NCBI GenBank assembly: GCA_012521315.1
Contig: JAAYMP010000187.1
Span: 1-5,235, forward strand
DNA: 5,235 nt
Source: Bacillota bacterium
GTDB lineage: Bacteria; Bacillota; UBA4882; UBA10575
Direction of reading: 5' to 3'
In this document: one piece after another, positions 1 through 5,235 of the stretch
Numbering within the stretch: position 1 is the stretch's first letter
Layout of the letters: the number at the start of each line of letters is the position of its first letter
Translations under genes and position numbers: made by a program
Notes under the pieces: model-generated
Databases searched by the model: none
What the model was told of the DNA's origin: nothing
What the model saw: the letters and a program-made list of their open reading frames with translations, nothing else

Positions 1-560
1 AAATCCACTGCCCCATTGTCAACCAGTTTCTGCTGGTAAAGCGGGTATACCTTCTTGACCAGGCTGGCCCAGAAATCAACCGCATCGGCCGCATAGTTCC
101 TGGGCCCGACCAGCTCATTTTTCGCCCGGGAGATGGTGGCAAGGACCGCCCGGGGGTTACAGGTCGTCTCGCTTATGTTCAGCTCCCGCAAGGCCTCCCG
201 GACCACAATTAACTGGTCCTGCGTATCATAGATGACAAAGTTGGACGCCACCCCGATCGCAGCCCCGTCCTGCCGTAAAATCCGGACACAGGCCGCATGA
301 AAGGTCATGAGCCAGATCTGTTCCGCTTGCGGGCCGATGAGCTGTCCGACCCGCTCCTTCATTTCCTGGGCCGCCTTATTCGTAAAGGTCACCGCCAGGA
401 TGCGCCGGGGATCGACCCCGTTCTTCAAGAGCTGGGCGATGCGGTAGGTCAGCACCCGCGTCTTTCCGCTTCCGGCCCCGGCCAAAATCAAAAGCGGTCC
501 TTCAGTATGGCAGACCGCTTCCCGTTGCGCTGGGTTGAGTTCATCCTTCCATAATTCCAA
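1..560 (-). CDS. pcrA: UvrD/PcrA-type superfamily 1 DNA helicase, N-terminal part (runs off the left edge)
   Basis: ATP-dependent 3'-5' DNA helicase of the UvrD/PcrA/Rep group, which acts in the cytoplasm in nucleotide excision repair, replication-fork upkeep and removal of proteins from DNA. The 186 visible codons show, in order: Q motif LNPAQREAV (residues 9-16, Q12); Walker A AGAGSGKT (27-34, K33); motif Ia VTFTNKAAQEMKER (57-70); motif Ib TFHAACVRILR (86-96); and the family segment FVIYDTQDQ (108-116). The reading ends at LVDNGAVDF, just before where the DExx Walker B motif should come, so most of the gene is outside the window. TTG at 560 is the only credible start: the frame has a stop 18 nt upstream, no ATG or GTG precedes the Q motif, and N-termini in this family begin close to it. 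The Shine-Dalgarno match is weak (a GGGGG run about 9 nt upstream). The gene has its own promoter and is probably unrelated to the envelope genes. Seen: motifs. Inferred: PcrA rather than a UvrD paralogue. Confidence 0.93.
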   Translation of the reverse strand, partial: MELWKDELNPAQREAVCHTEGPLLILAGAGSGKTRVLTYRIAQLLKNGVDPRRILAVTFTNKAAQEMKERVGQLIGPQAEQIWLMTFHAACVRILRQDGAAIGVASNFVIYDTQDQLIVVREALRELNISETTCNPRAVLATISRAKNELVGPRNYAADAVDFWASLVKKVYPLYQQKLVDNGAVD

Positions 561-628
561 TCCGCTTAGCCCCCATCATCATAATTGCTGCCCAAAAACA
601 CCCGAAAATACTTCTCTATTTAAAAGCT

Positions 629-658
629 AATCTACCACAGAAAACTTTCCCCTGTCAA
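629..658 (-). promoter_or_regulatory. Sigma-A-like promoter for the helicase gene
   Basis: Read on the minus strand there is a perfect -35 box TTGACA (658 to 653), an 18-nt spacer and a -10 box TAGATT (634 to 629, 4 of 6 matches to TATAAT). Transcription would start near 622, giving a leader of about 60 nt before the TTG start at 560. It lies between the terminator of the SLH gene and the helicase gene, which is where a separate promoter is expected. No operator-like sequence was recognised around it, and in particular no obvious SOS box was noticed. Confidence 0.65.
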
Positions 659-667
659 GCAAAACGA

Positions 668-700
668 GGAGCGAACTTCCGGCCTTACGCCGTGCGCTCC
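668..700 (-). terminator. Second hairpin between the SLH gene and the helicase promoter (possible backup terminator)
   Basis: GGAGCG (668-673) pairs with CGCTCC (695-700). Inside it CGGC (680-683) pairs with GCCG (689-692) around a 5-nt loop, giving a two-part stem with an internal bulge. On the minus strand it is followed by TCGTTTTG, a short and interrupted T run. It may be a weak backup terminator behind the strong one at 705-732, or simply insulation upstream of the helicase promoter, whose -35 box is 9 nt further on. Confidence 0.35.
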
Positions 701-704
701 CCAT

Positions 705-732
705 GAAAAAAGGCCGTTATGTTTAACGGCCT
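705..732 (-). terminator. Intrinsic terminator of the SLH-domain gene
   Basis: A perfect 9-bp inverted repeat, AGGCCGTTA (711-719) and TAACGGCCT (724-732), encloses a 4-nt loop. On the minus strand it is followed directly by six T residues (710 to 705). It begins 32 nt after the stop codon of the SLH gene. The stem's GC-rich base, small loop and T run make it a typical Rho-independent terminator for minus-strand transcription. It separates the SLH gene from the helicase gene. Confidence 0.88.
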
Positions 733-764
733 GTTTGCAGATCATCCGTATGTAGTTTTCAAAC

Positions 765-1349
765 TTAGTTGGCGGGCACAAACCCGAAGACGATGCCGGC
801 CACACCCAAAATCAACGCAACAATCCCAATGGTCTTGTTGGATTTGGTCTGTTGCTCAACAGCGTCCATTCTTGTTTCAAGGTCGGCAACCCTGTCGGCC
901 AGCAAGGTAACGTTGATGTCACTGCGCGCATCTAGTTCGTTGCGGAAATCATACTCAAGTTCCCACAATGCATCATAGAGGGCGTCGATATCGGCAGCAG
1001 TGGCCACTTGCTCCTCCTCTAATGCCCGGCGGATTAATTCTTTGGCCTGGGCTTCGGTCAGAGCTACCCGTCCACCATTCTCCGGAAGAGTAGCGGTGCC
1101 ATACATCTGGTTTTCCAGGTACTTCAAAATGCGAGCGGTCAATTCAACCATTTCGTAACGGGTTGCATACCTTTCGCCTTTGAAAGTGCCGTCGGGGTAG
1201 CCTTTTAACAAGCCGGCGTTATACAACAACATGAAATTGTCGTATGCCCAGTGGGACGCTTTCGGCATGTCTTCAAAGGCACCCATCGCTACTGGAACGA
1301 CCGAGAACAGCATTGCAAGCGAAACTAAGATGACCAAAACTTTTTTCAT
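765..1349 (-). CDS. Small secreted protein: one N-terminal SLH domain, helical/coiled-coil middle, C-terminal membrane helix
   Basis: Envelope protein of 194 residues. Residues 1-23 form a Sec signal peptide (basic MKK, hydrophobic core, AMG before the likely cut at 23/24). One SLH domain follows at once (about 25-74), with HWAYD (33-37), GLLKGYPDGTF (46-56) and TRYEM (63-67). Residues 97-140 are charged and helix-prone. Residues 144-170 look like a short heptad coiled coil (LADRVADLETRMDAV). A hydrophobic helix (173-191, glycine-rich, GIVFG) ends the protein four residues later. SLH domains bind pyruvylated wall polymer or peptidoglycan, so the protein could tether a membrane to the wall. 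Whether the C-terminal helix sits in the cytoplasmic membrane or an outer membrane cannot be told. No enzyme or porin domain is present. The start is supported by AAGGAGG six nt before ATG. It lies downstream of the csaB/tagA operon and has its own strong terminator. Its base composition looks less GC-rich than the neighbouring operon. Domain call firm; exact role inferred. Confidence 0.9.
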   Translation of the reverse strand: MKKVLVILVSLAMLFSVVPVAMGAFEDMPKASHWAYDNFMLLYNAGLLKGYPDGTFKGERYATRYEMVELTARILKYLENQMYGTATLPENGGRVALTEAQAKELIRRALEEEQVATAADIDALYDALWELEYDFRNELDARSDINVTLLADRVADLETRMDAVEQQTKSNKTIGIVALILGVAGIVFGFVPAN

Positions 1350-1446
1350 TCTAATCCTCCTTCTTTATAAATTTTTGAGCCGAGGAGAACTGGAGTTTTT
1401 TTAAGGAACGCTTCTTCCCCCAACCTCCCGAAAATACAAGATGGCT

Positions 1447-1455
1447 CTTATACCA
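1447..1455 (-). promoter_or_regulatory. Possible extended -10 promoter element for the SLH gene
   Basis: On the minus strand the sequence TGGTATAAG (1455 to 1447) matches an extended -10 element (TGnTATAAT, 5 of 6 in the hexamer). There is no well-spaced -35 box: the nearest candidate, TTGATC at 1478-1473, is 20 nt away, which is too far. Transcription would start near 1440 and give a leader of about 90 nt. The gap is AT-richer than its surroundings and contains no visible terminator, so read-through from the upstream operon is an alternative source of transcript. Confidence 0.4.
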
Positions 1456-1536
1456 TATTATTCTCTTTCCCGGATCAAATTCCTCCTTTTTCTACTAGAT
1501 ATTTTCATTATAATTATCGACAGAAACAGGGAGCCG

Positions 1537-2409
1537 TTAAATCTTTTCTTCCTTAAAACCTTCCCCCAGTACTTCATGGACGTTCGTAATAATCACAAAA
1601 GCGTTGGGGTCTTCCTCTTTCACCAGGCGTTTCAGCCTAATTTCTTCCGTCCGTCCAATCACACAGAGGAGAACTTCACGGGTTTTCCCCGAATAAACGC
1701 CCCGCCCGGCCAGTCCGGTTACCCCCCGGTTCAGTTCATTTAACACCCGTTGGGCGATCTGTTCCGACCGGTCGGAGATGATGTAAACCCCTTTCGAATA
1801 GTTAAAATCGTCTAGTACTCCGTCTATAATTTTACCAGAAACTACAATTGAGATCAAGGCATAAAGCATCAAATCCACCGATTTAAAGACCAAACCGGCC
1901 GTGGCGATCACCAGACCGTCGAGGAGGAGGACCGCTTGCCCCACGGACAGCCCGGAGAAATGGGCAAGCAGTTTTGCGGCGAGATCGGTCCCGCCGGTGG
2001 TGCCGTGGGAACGGAGGGCAACCCCAACGCCCACTCCGGCCAAAACGCCGCCCCACAAGGCGCCCAGCAGGGGATCGAGGGTCAAGGGGTGCACCCGCGC
2101 CCCCCAGTACTCAACCATCGCCGCCAACATAACAGTGCCGAAGACGGTCTTCACCCCGAGCGCGGGACCGAAGACCAGCAGACAAGCCAGAAAGAGGGGG
2201 ATATTCACCAGCAGAATAACGACCCCCACCGGCCACCGCCACAGATAATACAGGATCGTGGCCACCCCGCTGACCCCGCCCGCGGCAATTTTGTTGGGGA
2301 TCAAAAACCAAACCAAACCAAGGGCGGTGAGATTGACCCCCAAAAAAACCCCTAGATAATTCAGGAGTTCCTGTCTGAGACGGCTGGCCCTTTCCTTTCC
2401 CTTCACCAT
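1537..2409 (-). CDS. YitT family integral membrane protein with C-terminal DUF2179 domain
   Basis: Membrane protein of 290 residues, a typical length for the YitT family. Its biochemical role is not established; transport has been suggested for the family. Hydrophobic segments lie at about 17-37, 45-69, 70-82, 86-104, 113-132 and 156-192. Family signatures are IPNKIAAGGVSGVATIL (37-53) and RSHGTTGGTDLAAK (133-146). The soluble C-terminal part (about 205-285) is the DUF2179 domain, with GVYIISDRSEQIAQRVL, the NRGVTGL turn (227-233), DPNAFV (267-272) and the GEGF end (282-285). ATG at 2409 overlaps the tagA stop by 7 nt (ATGGTGA) and has GGAGG seven nt upstream, so translation is probably coupled to tagA. 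Position as the last gene of an envelope-polysaccharide operon may hint at a linked job, but this is only context. No terminator was seen after it. Nothing appears truncated. Confidence 0.93.
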   Translation of the reverse strand: MVKGKERASRLRQELLNYLGVFLGVNLTALGLVWFLIPNKIAAGGVSGVATILYYLWRWPVGVVILLVNIPLFLACLLVFGPALGVKTVFGTVMLAAMVEYWGARVHPLTLDPLLGALWGGVLAGVGVGVALRSHGTTGGTDLAAKLLAHFSGLSVGQAVLLLDGLVIATAGLVFKSVDLMLYALISIVVSGKIIDGVLDDFNYSKGVYIISDRSEQIAQRVLNELNRGVTGLAGRGVYSGKTREVLLCVIGRTEEIRLKRLVKEEDPNAFVIITNVHEVLGEGFKEEKI

Positions 2410-3212
2410 CGGCGCTCCTCCTCATCAATCCTTCTGCTTGCCGGTTGCTCCGCCCGGACCATACGGATAAAAGCGGGTAGGACCTTTAACCGCCGCCACC
2501 GCGCCGGTTCCCGCCACACCCGGTAAACCCATTCCAAGCCGGTCTTCCTAAGCAGCACGGGCGCCCGTTTCCTCCGGCCCGCCCAAAGATCAAGGAGACC
2601 GCCAACGCCAATCCCCACCGTAACCTGAAGGCTGGGCCAGTACTGATGGAGCCAGATCTCCTGGCGGGGCACACCCATCCCGACCAGGAGCAGGTCGGCA
2701 CGGGCCTGGTTGACCAAGCTCACGATCTTGGCGCTTTCTTCCGGAGAAAAGAAGCCGTGGTGAATCCCGGCCACCGTTATGCCGGGCCAACGCCGCTCGA
2801 TCCGGGCCGCCGCCTCTTCCCCGACGCCCGGTTCCCCGCCGAGCAAAAACAGACGCCGGCGCGTTTGCTCCCGCGGTTGTGCGCGCGCCTGCTCCCGCGC
2901 CAGCAGGGTTTCAACCAGATCAACCCCGGTCACCCGCCTTTGCCGGCGCCAACCCTGCCGCCGGAGCGCCCAGACGATCCCAATCCCGTCGGGGACAATC
3001 AGATCGGCGTCGCGGATCGCCTTTTCCAGCTCAGGATGGTTTAAAGCCGCCATTAACATCTCCGGGTTCAGCGTCACCACCCGCAGCCGTTCACCGGTGG
3101 CGAGGGCGGACGCTACACGGCCCGCCACTGCTTCCAGCGGGAGCGGAGCGACCGGAAACCCCAAAACTTCTACCTGTTCGCCAACACCGCTTGGACCTGG
3201 TTGATGAACCAC
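2403..3212 (-). CDS. tagA: WecG/TagA/CpsF family glycosyltransferase (GT26)
   Basis: Glycosyltransferase of 269 residues. Characterised TagA enzymes move N-acetylmannosamine from UDP-ManNAc onto undecaprenyl-diphosphate-GlcNAc at the inner face of the cytoplasmic membrane, an early step in wall teichoic acid or related wall-polymer synthesis; WecG members use ManNAcA. Visible motifs: VTLNPEML (46-53, T47 and N49), VPDGIGIVWALRR (73-85, the family's catalytic Asp being D75), RVTGVDLV (93-100), LFLLGGEPG (121-129), GMGVPRQEIWLHQ (178-190), DLWAG (208-212), and a basic C-terminal tail with GLEWVYRVWREPARWRR (225-241), the part that closes the active site and contacts membrane in known structures. 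Residues 106-120 are an Arg/Gln-rich loop, probably a lineage-specific insert. GTG at 3212 is chosen because GGAGG lies seven nt upstream, although it sits inside the end of csaB (43-nt overlap). The next gene starts within its stop codon region. The sugar actually used cannot be read from sequence. Confidence 0.93.
   Translation of the reverse strand: MVHQPGPSGVGEQVEVLGFPVAPLPLEAVAGRVASALATGERLRVVTLNPEMLMAALNHPELEKAIRDADLIVPDGIGIVWALRRQGWRRQRRVTGVDLVETLLAREQARAQPREQTRRRLFLLGGEPGVGEEAAARIERRWPGITVAGIHHGFFSPEESAKIVSLVNQARADLLLVGMGVPRQEIWLHQYWPSLQVTVGIGVGGLLDLWAGRRKRAPVLLRKTGLEWVYRVWREPARWRRLKVLPAFIRMVRAEQPASRRIDEEERRW
2417..2421 (-). promoter_or_regulatory. Ribosome binding site of the YitT gene, inside tagA
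   Basis: GGAGG on the minus strand, seven nt before ATG at 2409, lies within the last codons of tagA (the EEE stretch). It fixes the start of the membrane protein and supports coupled translation across the 7-nt overlap. Confidence 0.8.
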
Positions 3213-4255
3213 TGTCGATCCTCCTCTCCCTTTTGCGCCATGATCGCCGCCTGCTGCCGGACCTTCTCAACGGCGGAAACGGGATCCGCGACTATCTCTC
3301 TGAGCGCGGCGCAAACCCCCAAAAGGAGGGAAGAGTCCCGCCACGTCCAACAAGTCCAGGCCATCTGGTGGCAAAAGGCGTGCAGCTTCGGGTCGGCCCC
3401 AAGCCCGATCCCGGGGAGATGGCAACGGGCGGCCAGTAACAGCCCGTGCAAACGCTCACTCAGCACTACGGTGAACGCGGGAGACAAGTCAAAAAAGGTG
3501 TCCGGGTCCCGGATACAGTAGGGCGCCACGAGCCCGAGCTTTTCGGCGAGCCGGTGAGCCGCCGGCTCGTCCGCCCGGGACAGCGTAATCAACTGCAGAT
3601 TGCCAAAGAGGGAGCTTAAGGTCACGAGCAGTTGGTCTTTTCTCTTGTTCTCCCCGGCGCGGATGATATAGCCGATCCGCGGTTGGCGCTGCTTTTTAAT
3701 GGTATCGACCGGCCGCGGCGGCGGGAAAGGATAGTCCCATAACGGAACGACCCCCAGGTAAAACTGGGGTGCTTTCACCTCCATCCTGGCCAACGTCAGC
3801 AGGGATCTCTGGTCCCGGCAGCCGATGGCCGCCGCCAGATCCAAAACCGGGCGGGCCACTTTCCGCCCCCACGCGGACAACGGGCCGATCCCCTGACCGG
3901 CCAGGATAATCGCCGCCCCTCGCCGGTGGGCCAAGCGTAAAAGCGCCAGATAATAGAGGAGGCTCCGTTTGCTGGTCACGTCCTGGAAGATACTGCCCCC
4001 GCCCCCAACCAGCAGATCCCCGGGGGCCATCATCCGCCCCAGTCGCCAGAGATTCCAGCGGTTCGCTACCTTATAAGTGGTGCCGCCGTCTCCGGCCTGC
4101 CGATCCCCGGTCTTCAAGTGTTTATTCCCGGTCAAAACGACCAGTTCAAATCCGGGAAAATAACGGCGAAAGATCTCCGTGTAGTAATGGCATAACAGTT
4201 CGTCCCCAAGGTTCCCAAAACCATAGTAGCCAAAGAGAAAAACCCGCGGCATCAT
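3170..4255 (-). CDS. csaB: CsaB-type polysaccharide pyruvyl transferase
   Basis: Cytoplasmic enzyme that adds a ketal-linked pyruvate from phosphoenolpyruvate to a sugar of the secondary cell-wall polymer; the pyruvate is what SLH domains recognise. From the chosen start it has 361 residues, the usual family size. Motifs: GYYGFGNLGDE (9-19, nucleotide-sugar-transferase-like fold entry), GGGGSIFQD (84-92), GQGIGPL (120-126), IGYIIRAGENKRKD (194-207, in place of the more usual GxxxRPW-like segment) and SERLHGLLLAA (266-276, R268 and H270 in the family signature). The frame is open to a GTG at 4276, but ATG at 4255 is preferred because GGAGGGGG ends just upstream (GGAGG five nt from it) and family members begin a few residues before GYYGF; ATG at 4252 is nearly as good. 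It follows the ligase gene by 32 nt and overlaps tagA by 43 nt. Residues 293-306 are unusually rich in Cys and Trp. Pyruvyl transferase identity is firm; the exact acceptor is inferred from the SLH gene nearby. Confidence 0.92.
   Translation of the reverse strand: MMPRVFLFGYYGFGNLGDELLCHYYTEIFRRYFPGFELVVLTGNKHLKTGDRQAGDGGTTYKVANRWNLWRLGRMMAPGDLLVGGGGSIFQDVTSKRSLLYYLALLRLAHRRGAAIILAGQGIGPLSAWGRKVARPVLDLAAAIGCRDQRSLLTLARMEVKAPQFYLGVVPLWDYPFPPPRPVDTIKKQRQPRIGYIIRAGENKRKDQLLVTLSSLFGNLQLITLSRADEPAAHRLAEKLGLVAPYCIRDPDTFFDLSPAFTVVLSERLHGLLLAARCHLPGIGLGADPKLHAFCHQMAWTCWTWRDSSLLLGVCAALREIVADPVSAVEKVRQQAAIMAQKGEEDRQWFINQVQAVLANR
3220..3224 (-). promoter_or_regulatory. Ribosome binding site of tagA, inside csaB
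   Basis: GGAGG within GAGAGGAGGATC on the minus strand, seven nt before GTG at 3212. It is embedded in the csaB coding sequence and is the main reason for accepting a GTG start that overlaps csaB by 43 nt. No ATG or other GTG occurs in frame before the conserved VEVLGFPV segment. Confidence 0.8.
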
Positions 4256-4260
4256 ATCCC

Positions 4261-4265
4261 CCTCC
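4261..4265 (-). promoter_or_regulatory. Ribosome binding site that sets the csaB start
   Basis: GGAGG followed by GGG on the minus strand, five nt before ATG 4255 and eight nt before ATG 4252. The upstream in-frame GTG at 4276 has only a poor AAAGGG tract before it, so the shorter protein is preferred. Confidence 0.7.
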
Positions 4266-4287
4266 AACACTCCCACCGGCCCTTTGG

Positions 4288-5235
4288 TTACCGGGAGCTT
4301 CTCTTGCTCTCCCCGGCGACAGCCGGTTCCGGTTTGTCCCGTTCTGCAGTGACCAGGGCAAAGGCAAACCAGAATAAAAAAGAGCCGAGCGGAACCGCCC
4401 AGATGCTCTCGGTAAGTCCGGCGAAGACTTGACCACCGAAGGCGGCGACAACGCCCCGCCGCAACCGGTCATCGCCGCGTGCACGCCCTGCGGCGGTACT
4501 CCCCGGGCGACGGGCGGCTTGCCAGAACCGGAAAAGGAGCCAGCCGTAAAGCAGGAAAGCAGGGACCCCTTTCTCGGCGGCAATCTGGAGGTAGTGGTTA
4601 TGGGCGTGGTCGACCCGCCAAGGCCGTAAAGCCGCCCGGAGCTCTTTTTCGCCGCCTCCCGTCAGGGGATATTTCTGCACCAGTTGCCAGGTTTCCTGCC
4701 ACACCGCCAAACGGTAGTTCATTGTTCCGCTGGCGAAGGGGTTACGCCCAATCCGGCCCGCCACCGACGGGAAAAAACCGATCAGGACGAGGATGAACGC
4801 AACTAGGCGACGGCGGTTCACCCACTCCCGGGGTCCCCAGTACAGAAACAGGGCGACGACGGCGGCCACCCAGGCGGTACGGGCGTAGGTAAAAAGCAAA
4901 GCCGTCGCCGTCAAACCGGTCAGCACCATAAAAAAGGCAGCACGCGCCGGCGGCACTGGCCGGAGCCCGCCGCCGGCAGGTTGGGCCCCGGTGTTTGCCC
5001 GGCGGGTCCTTTCTTTCCCTTCTTCCACCCGGACCAGAAAAAGGGGGAGCAGGAAAGCCAGGAACAATCCGGTGCGGTTGGGGTTGGACCAAAGGCCGGT
5101 AACCCGGAAAGGAAGCACGCCCCGCTCGGCGGGGGCAACCCATCCCCGCGGGAAAGGAGGGGCAACCGCCGCTTGCACCAAAGCCAACCCACCGATGAGG
5201 AAACCCGCAATTTCCATGGCCAGCAGCCACCGCCG
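4288..5235 (-). CDS. O-antigen ligase/polymerase family membrane protein (5' end outside window)
   Basis: Polytopic membrane protein related to O-antigen ligase WaaL and Wzy-type polymerases (PF04932-like), which join or polymerise lipid-linked glycans on the outer face of the cytoplasmic membrane. The 315 visible residues hold about eight hydrophobic segments (roughly 6-22, 52-69, 99-117, 119-133, 143-158, 222-239, 262-278 and 281-296). Signatures are NPNRTGLFLAF (51-61), FTYARTAW (115-122, with R119 in the place of the family's essential Arg), MNYRLAVW (172-179), PLTGGG (190-195), the hallmark DHAHNHYLQIAAEKG (209-223) and LTESIW (274-279). The frame stays open through the right edge (RRWLLA precedes the first ATG) and that ATG lies inside a membrane helix with no ribosome binding site, so the true start is beyond the window; full members are usually 400 residues or more. 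It is the first visible gene of the csaB-tagA run. In a Gram-positive-type setting it could attach or polymerise the wall polymer; ligase versus polymerase cannot be decided from sequence. Confidence 0.88.
   Translation of the reverse strand, partial: RRWLLAMEIAGFLIGGLALVQAAVAPPFPRGWVAPAERGVLPFRVTGLWSNPNRTGLFLAFLLPLFLVRVEEGKERTRRANTGAQPAGGGLRPVPPARAAFFMVLTGLTATALLFTYARTAWVAAVVALFLYWGPREWVNRRRLVAFILVLIGFFPSVAGRIGRNPFASGTMNYRLAVWQETWQLVQKYPLTGGGEKELRAALRPWRVDHAHNHYLQIAAEKGVPAFLLYGWLLFRFWQAARRPGSTAAGRARGDDRLRRGVVAAFGGQVFAGLTESIWAVPLGSFLFWFAFALVTAERDKPEPAVAGESKRSSR

Noticed and set aside
1350..1430. Short open frame (about 25 codons) ending in TGA that overlaps the SLH start ATG
   Set aside because: Its only start candidate is a TTG directly touching the GGGAGG tract with no spacing, so a translated leader peptide is unlikely.
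1507..1512. Perfect TATAAT on the minus strand just after the YitT stop
   Set aside because: No -35-like hexamer occurs at 15-19 nt and there is no TG extension, so it is more likely chance in an AT-rich stretch. It stays a fallback if the 1447-1455 element fails.
1441..1743. 100-codon plus-strand frame opposite the SLH leader and the end of the YitT gene
   Set aside because: It has no ribosome binding site, is mostly antisense to the well-supported YitT/DUF2179 coding region, and its translation has no recognisable domain.
1936..2355. 139-codon plus-strand frame opposite the YitT gene
   Set aside because: Its low-complexity Gly/Gln/Pro-rich translation is a shadow of the membrane-protein gene on the other strand.
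2879..3439. 186-codon plus-strand frame opposite tagA and csaB
   Set aside because: The Pro/Arg/Gly-rich translation is typical of antisense frames in GC-rich genes, and both opposite-strand genes have clear family motifs.
4146..4583. 145-codon minus-strand frame spanning the ligase-csaB junction
   Set aside because: It is out of frame with both real genes, has no conserved motifs and is explained by GC-rich codon bias.
5215..5217. ATG as the start of the ligase gene
   Set aside because: The frame is open upstream to the window edge, there is no ribosome binding site, and the codon lies within a membrane helix, so the gene is 5'-truncated by the window.
4742..5230. 162-codon alternative frame within the ligase gene
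   Set aside because: Pro/Arg/Gly-rich translation without membrane segments; the overlapping frame carries the ligase family motifs.

Overview
All genes recognised here lie on the minus strand, so the window is read from its right end to its left. The set suggests a member of the Bacillota (Firmicutes), probably an anaerobic clostridia-like lineage. It has a CsaB-type polysaccharide pyruvyl transferase, a TagA-type glycosyltransferase, a YitT/DUF2179 membrane protein, an S-layer-homology (SLH) protein, strong AGGAGG-type ribosome binding sites, GTG and TTG starts, and fairly GC-rich coding DNA. The SLH domain carries a TRYE motif and sits at the N-terminus right after the signal peptide. That arrangement is best known from diderm Firmicutes and other diderms, so an outer membrane is possible but not shown. 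Genus cannot be assigned.

Right part (4288-5235 down to 1537): a tight four-gene run for cell-envelope polysaccharide. It begins with the C-terminal 315 residues of an O-antigen ligase/polymerase family membrane protein, whose true start lies outside the window. Next come csaB (pyruvylation of a cell-wall polymer), tagA (GT26 transfer of a sugar onto a lipid-linked primer) and a YitT family membrane protein. Spacing is 32 nt, then a 43-nt overlap, then a 7-nt overlap, each start having its own Shine-Dalgarno sequence, so this looks like one translationally linked operon. Its promoter is upstream of the window.

Middle part (1350-1536): a 187-nt AT-richer gap with no visible terminator for the operon. 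It holds an extended -10-like element and two orphan Shine-Dalgarno-like tracts. It leads into a 194-residue secreted protein with one SLH domain, a helical/coiled-coil middle and a hydrophobic C-terminal helix. SLH domains bind pyruvylated wall polymer, which is what CsaB makes, so the upstream operon plausibly builds the ligand for this protein. Its layout resembles a miniature of the Thermotoga Omp-alpha spacer (SLH, coiled coil, C-terminal anchor).

Left part (1-764): a good intrinsic terminator closes the SLH gene, followed by a second hairpin and then a sigma-A-like promoter for a UvrD/PcrA-type DNA helicase. Only the first 186 codons of the helicase are inside the window. It appears to start at TTG.

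No tRNA, rRNA, CRISPR array, insertion sequence or phage feature was seen. No gap without a gene exceeds about 205 nt. The window looks like an ordinary chromosomal envelope locus. The small SLH tether-like protein next to the pyruvylation operon is its most interesting part.
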